Source: CAZXYS01 sp964645005 (GTDB lineage Bacteria; Bacteroidota; Ignavibacteria; Kapaibacteriales; UBA2268). Taken from it: 12,456 nucleotides of DNA. Position 1 is the stretch's first letter; the number at the start of each line of letters is the position of its first letter. Location of the stretch: NCBI GenBank assembly GCA_964645005.1, contig CAZXYS010000067.1, positions 1-12,456 on the forward strand, written 5' to 3'. The position numbers and the translations under genes are program-made. The notes below the pieces were generated by a model that did no database searches, was not told the origin of the DNA, and saw only the letters and a list, made by a program, of their open reading frames with translations. Below, in pieces: positions 1 to 6,400 of this stretch.

Positions 1-68
1 AAATTAAACCAATAAAGTAATTCACTTTTTATAGTTTTAAAGAATGATTCTGTCACTGCATTGTTGTT

Positions 69-116
69 TTTTCCCGCCGAAAACTGACCCACTTTTCCCT
101 CTGAAAACTGACCCAC
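69..116 (+). repeat. Two tandem 24-bp IS21-type terminal repeats
   Basis: The units at 69-92 and 93-116 share TTTTCCC, then GAAAACTGACCCAC, differing only in the few bases between (GCC versus TCT). Multiple terminal repeats of this type are what IS21-family transposase binds at the element ends. They fall directly upstream of the istA remnant, as expected for a left end. Confidence 0.75.
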
Positions 117-128
117 CCGGAATTAAAT

Positions 129-168
129 TCCTGCAAATGAAAATTACATTTTTTAAACATTTGCAGGA
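129..168 (+). promoter_or_regulatory. Leader hairpin covering the istA Shine-Dalgarno
   Basis: CCTGCAAATG (130-139) is exactly complementary to CATTTGCAGG (158-167), and a T-A pair at 129/168 extends the stem to 11 bp around an 18-nt AT-rich loop. The right arm overlaps AGGAGG (165-170), the best ribosome-binding sequence before the istA ATG at 189. A second, weaker AAGG lies at 177-180. Folding of the transcript would hide most of the AGGAGG. That it represses translation is inference; the pairing is seen directly. Confidence 0.55.
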
Positions 169-188
169 GGTAATAAAAGGTGATAACA

Positions 189-395
189 ATGGAAGACTGG
201 GTGACTATAAAAAATATCAAAAGGTAAAATCCGACATACGGCAGCCGGCGTATAGCTGAACTGTTAGGGATGAGCCGCAATACCGTGCGCAGTGCTCTGC
301 GCAGTCATTCCCCGCCTGAGTATAATAGAGAGGATAAAGTAAACCCCGACTTGCAGCCTTTTCATGATTATATATTTGAATGCTTTCCATGCATA
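189..395 (+). pseudogene. istA: Truncated IS21-family transposase IstA with an in-frame stop
   Basis: From ATG 189 the frame reads MEDWVTIKNIKR, the usual IstA N-terminus, then a TAA at 225-227, and continues in the same frame with NPTYGSRRIAELLGMSRNTV and on to PPEYNRE and FHDYIFE. The segment around residues 15-40 is the N-terminal helix-turn-helix expected to bind the IS ends. IstA usually has Lys or Gln where the stop now sits, so a single substitution of AAA or CAA would explain the TAA. IstA is normally about 400-500 residues with a DDE integrase core; only about the first 65-70 codons survive here and the core is wholly missing. An internal ATG at 270 keeps a reading frame open, but any product would lack the start of the helix-turn-helix. 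Non-functional as a transposase. Confidence 0.8.
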
Positions 396-608
396 CTTTT
401 TGGTGCGAATCTTAATGGCAATCAAGATATTAATTTAGATAATTATAAGGATCCAAATGCAGATGAATTTATAGAATGGACTTGGACAATAAATGATGGA
501 TACATAAATGATACATTTATTGATTGCTATGAACCCTGGAAAAAGAAAATTAATTTTGTAGTTGAATTATATATTCATAAATTGAAATTGTTAATTAAAT
601 ATATTTAA
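270..608 (+). CDS. Chimeric ORF: IstA N-terminal piece joined to unrelated sequence
   Basis: The frame open from ATG 270 encodes 112 residues. The first 40 or so are IstA (SRNTV, PPEYNRE, FHDYIFE). The remaining 70 or so, from about 395, are unrelated to IstA: AT-rich, rich in Asp, Asn, Trp and Tyr (for example DEFIEWTW and DCYEPWKKK), ending in a basic-hydrophobic tail. I do not recognise this second part. It could be the 3' end of a host gene captured by the IS junction in the same frame, or chance. No ribosome-binding site precedes ATG 270, so independent expression is doubtful. It would be listed as a hypothetical protein by an automatic gene caller; I judge it more likely a pseudogene junction product. 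Confidence 0.3.
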   Translation: MSRNTVRSALRSHSPPEYNREDKVNPDLQPFHDYIFECFPCILFGANLNGNQDINLDNYKDPNADEFIEWTWTINDGYINDTFIDCYEPWKKKINFVVELYIHKLKLLIKYI

Positions 609-772
609 TCTTAAGAAGAAATAGATTAATATTTATTAATTTAAAGAAAGGAATCCAATAACAATCCTCGATTCTTTTAAGTTACAATCACACATATTTC
701 CGTGGAATAAAGATAATCTAATGTAAATATAAATTTTCAACTGGTGTTCTTAAATAAAATAGTCTTTATAAT
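609..772. other. AT-rich intergenic gap with a weak hairpin
   Basis: No coding sequence is apparent. One stem can be drawn from AAAGGAATC (647-655) with GATTCTTTT (670-678), nine pairs including one G-U, 14-nt loop. It could be a weak terminator for upstream transcription, but no run of T follows the stem. No clear promoter or Shine-Dalgarno precedes the kelch gene ATG at 773. Confidence 0.3.
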
Positions 773-2047
773 ATGAAAAACATAATAATCATCTGTTTTT
801 TTGTTTGTTTTGTTTTCTGTCCTTTTGTTTTGTGGGGGCAGTCGGGGTATTGGGAGGAAATTCACCCTGAGGTTTCACCAACTGCCAGACAAGGATATGG
901 TTTAGCGCCAATTGGTGAAGATTTGGTCCTATTATTTGGTGGAGTAAACCATGGTACTCTCTACGATGACACTTGGATTTTTGATGTTAACTTAAATACC
1001 TGGATTCAATTTAATCCTCAAATAAAACCTTTAAAAAGAGTTGATCATCAAATGTGCCGCTTATCTAAAGATAAGGTTCTTTTATTTGGTGGTGAAAATT
1101 CAAAAGGTTATGCCCTTGATGATACATGGATTTTTAATTTTACAGATACATCTTGGACTAAGATTGTAACTGAAAAGTCGCCTACAAAAAGAGATCATAC
1201 ACATTTATCTCAAATAAGAGAAAATGAAGCTTTATTGTTCGGTGGTGTCGATGCAAATATGTATCATAGGAATGATACATGGATATTTGATGGAGAAGAA
1301 AATGAATGGATAAATGTGTTATTCGATCCTTGGGTAGATAAACGTCCACATGAAAGGAGTCACGGCATGATGACTTCTATCACCGGGGAAAATAAAGTAA
1401 TTTTATATGGAGGTTGGGTCTTTCATTTACTAAACGATACCTGGATATTTGATGCAGATATAAGGAAATGGAGGGAATTAAATCCAGTCAATACACCCGA
1501 TCCTATTGCTAGTAGTGCCATGTGCGAATTAACTCAGAATCAATTTTTACTCTTTGGTGGAGATGACAAATCATTTTTATCCAATAAGAGCTGGATATTT
1601 TCTCTGAAAGATACAAATTGGTATGAATTAAAACTAAACAATAAACCTTCCTCACGTAGCTATCATCAATTAGTAAAAATTAGAAATGGTTTGATTATAT
1701 TATTTAGCGCCGGGACTGCTGCAGATGACGTTTATCAAGATACATGGCTTTTTCATTATGAGCCGAATAGTGTTTCTACTCCCTCCCCACCCAAAATCAG
1801 TAAGTCCTTAATAGTAAATATAATTAATAAAAATATTTTGGAATTGGAACTTATTTCAAGTTATGAAGTTACTATAGCTATTAATATAATAAATTCTATA
1901 GGTCAAATTAAACAAACTACCATTACTTTTGACATTACAAAAGGATTTAATAGAATATTAATAAATATTAATGATTATTCTCCTGGATTATATTTTCTAA
2001 TAGTCACAAATGGCTCACATAAATATTTAAGAAAATTTATCTTATAA
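773..2047 (+). CDS. Exported kelch-repeat protein with T9SS-type C-terminal sorting domain
   Basis: A 424-residue protein. Residues 1-23 form a signal peptide (Lys-Asn, then a long Ile/Phe/Val core, cleavage likely after WGQ). Residues about 25-330 hold six kelch blades, each an LLFGG-like strand followed some 10-15 residues later by a DTWIFD-like strand: FGG at about 55, 105, 156, 212 (YGG), 261 and a degenerate FSAG at 311. Six blades predict a beta-propeller, a protein- or glycan-binding scaffold. After a Pro/Ser linker (334-343), residues about 344-424 resemble the type A C-terminal sorting domain of the type IX secretion system: two strands, a YSPGLYFL motif near 402 and a final basic KYLRKFIL. 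The protein is therefore probably secreted or anchored at the surface. No Shine-Dalgarno is visible before ATG 773; the start is supported by the signal peptide beginning there. The lectin gene follows after about 40 bp and may be co-transcribed. The ligand is unknown. Confidence 0.9.
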   Translation: MKNIIIICFFVCFVFCPFVLWGQSGYWEEIHPEVSPTARQGYGLAPIGEDLVLLFGGVNHGTLYDDTWIFDVNLNTWIQFNPQIKPLKRVDHQMCRLSKDKVLLFGGENSKGYALDDTWIFNFTDTSWTKIVTEKSPTKRDHTHLSQIRENEALLFGGVDANMYHRNDTWIFDGEENEWINVLFDPWVDKRPHERSHGMMTSITGENKVILYGGWVFHLLNDTWIFDADIRKWRELNPVNTPDPIASSAMCELTQNQFLLFGGDDKSFLSNKSWIFSLKDTNWYELKLNNKPSSRSYHQLVKIRNGLIILFSAGTAADDVYQDTWLFHYEPNSVSTPSPPKISKSLIVNIINKNILELELISSYEVTIAINIINSIGQIKQTTITFDITKGFNRILININDYSPGLYFLIVTNGSHKYLRKFIL

Positions 2048-2078
2048 AATAAATAATATATATCTTTTAAAACTTATT

Positions 2079-2083
2079 GGGAG
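2079..2083 (+). promoter_or_regulatory. Ribosome-binding site choosing the lectin start at 2090
   Basis: GGGAG ends immediately before the ATG at 2084 but lies 6 nt before the ATG at 2090. The spacing fits the second ATG, whose product starts MFKKLSF, a normal signal-peptide N-terminus. Confidence 0.5.
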
Positions 2084-2089
2084 ATGGTT

Positions 2090-3115
2090 ATGTTTAAGAA
2101 ATTATCCTTTTATATTACAGTTGTATATCTTCTTATTTTAATTCAATTATTGAGTATTGACTGTTTTGCACAATGGAATTTTAATATGGTTGGCAATGAC
2201 CAGAAAACACCTCAGTATTGGGGAGGTCCTGATGCTGAAGGTTGGTATCAGCTTACAACTGAAGTTGATGTCAATAATCAAATTAATACTACAAGAGAAA
2301 CCACTGCGATGTGGAATACCAATAGTGACAATACAATATATTTAGAACAAGATTTTATCATTAAATTTAGATTGAATTTTGGTAGAAAAAATGAGGACGG
2401 AGCTGATGGTATTGCTTTTGTCTTACAAGATTATTGGGATGGGGCTATTAAGGCATGCTGCGGATGGCTAGGATTTGCTCATCAAGATGAAGATGAACGA
2501 TATAATTGTTTCGCTATAGAATTTGATACATATGTCAATACCAATGATAATTATTTTTATGATCCTTGGGATGATCATTTAGCAGATAAGGATCATATCT
2601 TTTTTTCTAAAGATGGTGATTTATCAGTTGATCCTCCTGTATTTGGACAACCAGTCCCTGCTAAATATTCAGGTGATCCTAATAATCCTTATGAAAATAT
2701 TGAAGATGAAATAGATCATTGCATAGTAATCACTTGGGATTCAGATGAAATGAAAATCTCTGTTTATTTTGATGAAGTATTAAGAAAATCTCATACATTC
2801 GCTAGTTTAGATGATATAATACCTGAAGTTGAAGGAACTGACCCTCTTATTTGGGGGATAACTGCTTCTACTGGTGTTAGAACGAATTTACAAACAGTGA
2901 AGTTTGATTATTTAAATACTAATGCCAGTTGTGATGCTGAGTTGATTGTCGAAGAGGTAGGCTCTGATCCGGTTGAATTCTATGTTTGTGAAGAAATTGA
3001 GAAAAAATTTAAAGTTTGTTATAAGGGAGGTGAGAAAATAAAATTGAAAGCGGATGTCTTGAAGCCAGAAAATTATCCAAATCCGTCAGATGTAACATCT
3101 GACGGGACGTTCTGA
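2090..3115 (+). CDS. Exported L-type lectin-like protein, probably truncated
   Basis: From ATG 2090 the protein has 341 residues (343 from ATG 2084). Residues 1-27 are a signal peptide, cleavage near CFA/QW. Residues about 28-278 match the bacterial L-type (legume-like) lectin fold: DGADGIAFVLQ near 103-113, then AIEFDTY with a downstream N, DP and DHIFF (about 142-172), which are the usual metal- and sugar-site residues, VITWD near 213-217, and GITASTG..TNLQ near 256-268. A Cys-containing region from about 280 looks like the start of another beta domain, but the frame ends after NPSDVTSDGTF. Family members in this group often continue into adhesin repeats and a secretion domain; none is present here. 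The last codons come from a perfect palindrome (3083-3105), suggesting the original gene was cut by a repeat or rearrangement. Sugar binding is inferred from the fold. It follows the kelch gene on the same strand. Confidence 0.85.
   Translation: MFKKLSFYITVVYLLILIQLLSIDCFAQWNFNMVGNDQKTPQYWGGPDAEGWYQLTTEVDVNNQINTTRETTAMWNTNSDNTIYLEQDFIIKFRLNFGRKNEDGADGIAFVLQDYWDGAIKACCGWLGFAHQDEDERYNCFAIEFDTYVNTNDNYFYDPWDDHLADKDHIFFSKDGDLSVDPPVFGQPVPAKYSGDPNNPYENIEDEIDHCIVITWDSDEMKISVYFDEVLRKSHTFASLDDIIPEVEGTDPLIWGITASTGVRTNLQTVKFDYLNTNASCDAELIVEEVGSDPVEFYVCEEIEKKFKVCYKGGEKIKLKADVLKPENYPNPSDVTSDGTF
3083..3105. repeat. Perfect palindrome with 11-bp arms at the lectin gene end
   Basis: CCGTCAGATGT (3083-3093), a single A, and its exact complement ACATCTGACGG (3095-3105). 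It lies inside the last codons of the lectin frame, giving SDVTSDG, and the TGA stop at 3113-3115 follows 7 bp later. A one-base loop and no T-run make it a poor intrinsic terminator. It resembles a dispersed intergenic palindromic repeat or a binding site for a dimeric protein. No second copy was noticed by eye in this window. Confidence 0.7.
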
Positions 3116-3486
3116 GGCAAGTTAGCTGTTTTTTGCCACAAATGCAATTTTTGTATTGTGAATCCGGGTTATACGACAAATTTTCAATAATCAATAATGT
3201 TGAGAAGGGCATAAAAAAGGGGCTGCTCAAGTCTGTTGTCGGGGGGAATTGAAATTCAATGAAGTGTTGGTTAAAAGTAATCTTATCAATACCCCAGTAA
3301 TGGAAACTACGACTCAGCACAGCCCCTAATTCTATGCGAACTAATTTTTGATGTTCCCAAAATTTTCTAAACATTATTCCCTATTATTCTTCATTAAATA
3401 TTCTTGTAAGTCCCTTCTACCCTTGGAGGAGGGATTTATGGATGAAGGAATCCTGGGATCATCAATTATGAAATGCCTGCCGGTAA
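3116..3486. other. 371-bp region without a convincing gene, with repeat debris
   Basis: Between the stops of the convergent lectin and glycosyltransferase genes I see no credible coding sequence. It contains GGCAA/TTGCC (3116-3120 and 3133-3137), an imperfect hairpin CACAAATGCAA with TTGTATTGTG (about 3138-3162), the inverted-end element at 3218-3327, and CCCTTCT facing AGGAGGG at about 3413-3430. Any of the hairpins could end transcription from either flank, but none has the strong stem plus T-run of a standard terminator. Confidence 0.5.
3218..3327. repeat. About 110-bp element with inverted ends (MITE-like)
   Basis: AGGGGCTG (3218-3225) is the exact reverse complement of CAGCCCCT (3320-3327). 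With small gaps the match continues inward: CTCAAGTC on the left against CTGAGTC read from the right. Ends of the GGGGCTG type are common on transposons, and the length suits a non-autonomous miniature element or an internally deleted IS. No transposase and no clear target duplication are visible. It could instead be a long imperfect hairpin. Confidence 0.35.
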
Positions 3487-6400
3487 TTAACTGCCCAGCT
3501 TTTCCAGTTCCGCGGCGGCTTCACTCATATCGGGGGCAAGATTCACCGCCCATTCGAACATTTCGCGGGCTTCTTTGTCGGCGCCGGCATCTCTGAAACA
3601 TTTTGCAGCGCCAAAGCATGCAGCAGCGTTTTGGGGGTTTTGCTTCAGCGCCGAGGTAAAAAGCTTCATGGCGCTTTCGTGATCCTCGATGCCGTAGAGC
3701 ATTTCGCCCATCGCCGCGAGCAGATCGTCGAGACCAAAGCCCAGCGCGCTTTCGAACTTATACTCAATCCAATTTTCAAGGACCGGCGTCAAGACCTCTA
3801 TAGCTTCGAGAAATTTCTCCTGTGCCTGCAAAAGCAGGGCTTTCAGATATGTCAGATCGACATTCCCGGGGGCAGTATTTTCCGCCTGCCCGAGAAAATC
3901 TTTCGCTTTATCAAATTCGCCGTTTTCAATAGTCATCAAAATCAGTCTTTTGAGGGTATGCAGTCTTATATTGTCTTCGAGCGAATCCTCAGCCAGCGCT
4001 TTCTCGAAATTAGCAGCAGCCATTTCATAATTCTTGTTGTCAAAGTACGATTCCGCCATTCCGGCGTAAATTGCGCCGTCGTCCTTATCGGCAAGAGTTT
4101 CCGCAGCCTGTTTAGCCATTTCCGTTCCGTACAGATGGTCGAGGCGAGTGAAAACCTTCATCGTCGATCGTTTCCAGGTCCAATTTTTTCTCGCCTTCGC
4201 CGAAGCTTTCAGTCCTGTGCCGAAAAGTATCGACGGTTCGTTATAAACACCTATCAAAATCTCTGCCAAACTTTCGAGATCCGGGTCGAGAACCTCCGCA
4301 TCCCCCATGAGCGGGATGTTATCGAGCTCATCGCCCAGATGCAGCGGCTCGGCGGTAATTTTCCAGCCGCACTCTTCATCGACGAAATCATCCGCAGCGC
4401 CGCCTTCCGTAACGACAACCGGCAGCCCGCAAGCCATCGCCTCCAGCGTCGGCAGCGAGAATCCCTCCGCTCGATAAGGCGAAACATACACATCGCACGC
4501 CCGATACAGCGAGGCAATTTCTTCTTCCGTCAAATATTCATCGATATAGATTATCTCCGGCGAATCCGACCATTCCCGAATCTCCTTGATTTTCTCTCTG
4601 TTGGTAACGCCCTGCCGCTCGTAGAACGACTCGCATCCCATATCTTTCACCACCAGGCAGACATCATCCTCAGCGCCGAACTTCTTGGTATATGCAGCCA
4701 GCAGGACATCTATGCCCTTCCTGTGAATGGCGCCGCCGATGTAAAGGAATTTCAATTTTTTATCAGTTCTTAAATCATACTTATTTCCCCAGGGCTTGAA
4801 AAGCTCAGGATCCACGCCGTTAGGAATGACCTGCACTTTGTCAAAATCCAGCCCGGAATCTACCATCGCCTGCCGCGAGTAGGTCGAGGGCGTCCATATC
4901 TCATCCGCCGTACTGAATATCTCGTAAAAATCCTTCCGCAGCTTCGAAAACTCCCACGGCTGCATGATTATCCACTTCGCGCCCTTCGGCGGATTAGGAT
5001 CGGGCGGCCACTGGTGCCGTATCCAGCAATAGGGCAGCTTCCCGACATCATTGGGAACTTCTTCTTTATAGCGGATATCGTGTTCTCGCAGCTTTTGATA
5101 TTTCGGAATACCCTCTTCCGAGAACTGCTCATCCTCGAAAGGCACAATACTCAAATTCACCAGCCCTGCATCTATAATATTGGCGCAATGCTCGCGGTTT
5201 ATCAGCGCCAGCGAATGATACACAAACTGCGAGCCCTCCCAGACCACATTGAGATAGGGCTTTTCGTCAGCGCCTTCAGCGGGCTGCCCCACACTTGCTG
5301 CAGGCTCTACCGATGTTTCTTCTTCGGAATCCTTCTCCGGTTCATTTTCAAAGTCGAATAATGAAAATTCATCAGCCTGCCGGGACTCGGTCTCCTTCTC
5401 GGGCTCTTGTTCAGGCTCTGTTTCGGGTGAAACTTCCGGTTCAGTCTGCTCTTTTTCTTCAGGGCGCATAGAGTCAATCTTTTTCCGGAGAGCTTCCACT
5501 TCAGCCTGATCATCTCTCTTCCTGCAGATTTCGATCAATTGCCCAAAAAGCTCGATATTATCAGGCTGCTGTTTGAGCTGCAATCTCAGGTTATGCTCGA
5601 GGAAACCAAGATTGTTATCCTCGAGATCTCCCATGGGAACTATTTTTTCCGCCCATTTTTTATTGAAAATACTGAAATTTTCGGCAACTTTACCGAATCT
5701 GCCCGGCGTCGCAGATTCATAATGATACAAAATACTCGAGGCGCAGTATCTTATCTTAAAACCGGCTTCGGCAGCGCTGAAGCAAAAATCTATATCCTCA
5801 AAGCTATTGAGATATTCTTCACTCAGACAGCCAATTTTTCTTATCACATCCCTTTTTATGAGCATGGCGGCGCCGGTAACAGCCTGCACATCCCGCGATT
5901 CCCTGATTTGTGGGGTGTTATCGAGATTCCTCAGGATATAATCATGATAAGCGTGGATATTCCCCTCGATCTTGGCAATTTTCACGCCCGCATGTTGTAT
6001 CAACTGATTCTCGGGATAAAGCATGAGCGGTCCGGCAATGCCAATCTGCTCATCCTTCTCAGCTTCCTGCACAAGCGCGGAAAGCCAGCCCTCCAGCGGA
6101 ATTGTGTCATTATTCAGCAGCAGTACATAATCGCCCGTGTTGAGCTTCATCCCCTGATTGCACGCTTTCCCGAAGCCCAGATTCTGCGGATTCGAAAAAT
6201 ACTTGAAATTTCGATATTTTTCTTTATACGATTCCAGCAAATCAGGCGTCCTGTCCGTCGAGCCGTTATCCACCACAATTATTTCATGCAGTAATTCCGG
6301 CGGCGTCAGCTTATATATCTCTTCCAGACATTTCTCAGTATATTCCGCATTATTAAACACCGGAATAACAATCGAAACCTTAGACTTGGTCATAGTTTCT

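Larger units (their letters stand above)
57..395 (+). mobile_element. Left-end fragment of an IS21-family insertion sequence
   Basis: The stretch has the layout of an IS21-family left end: two tandem copies of a 24-bp terminal-type repeat, a short leader with a hairpin, then the start of an istA transposase gene. Recognisable IstA sequence stops near 395, where the DNA changes to AT-rich sequence unlike IstA. The rest of istA, the istB ATPase gene and the right end are absent, so this remnant cannot move by itself. The outer boundary is not sharp: TG dinucleotides that could be the tip lie between about 50 and 66, and no target duplication can be tested because the right end is missing. Confidence 0.75.

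Noticed and set aside
53..280. A 75-codon minus-strand open frame over the IS left end
   Set aside because: It is antisense to the terminal repeats and the istA start and has no protein-like motif.
3009..3374. A 121-codon minus-strand open frame across the lectin gene end and the gene-free gap
   Set aside because: It overlaps the lectin coding end, the palindrome and the inverted-end element, and shows no domain. It is more easily explained as a passive reading through repeat DNA.
3348..3596. An 82-codon plus-strand open frame at the end of the glycosyltransferase gene
   Set aside because: Half of it is antisense to the TPR tail and the remainder is AT-rich intergenic sequence. AGGAGGG upstream of an internal ATG (3438) is tempting, but the product has no domain and the same bases form one arm of a weak inverted repeat.
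3631..4773. A 380-codon open frame on the plus strand inside the glycosyltransferase gene
   Set aside because: It is antisense to the GT4 and TPR coding region, whose motifs are unambiguous. The protein has no recognisable domain and is rich in Arg, Phe and Ile as expected from reading GC-rich coding DNA backwards. The plus-strand frames at 5014-5361, 5539-6294 and 6484-7215 are rejected for the same reason.
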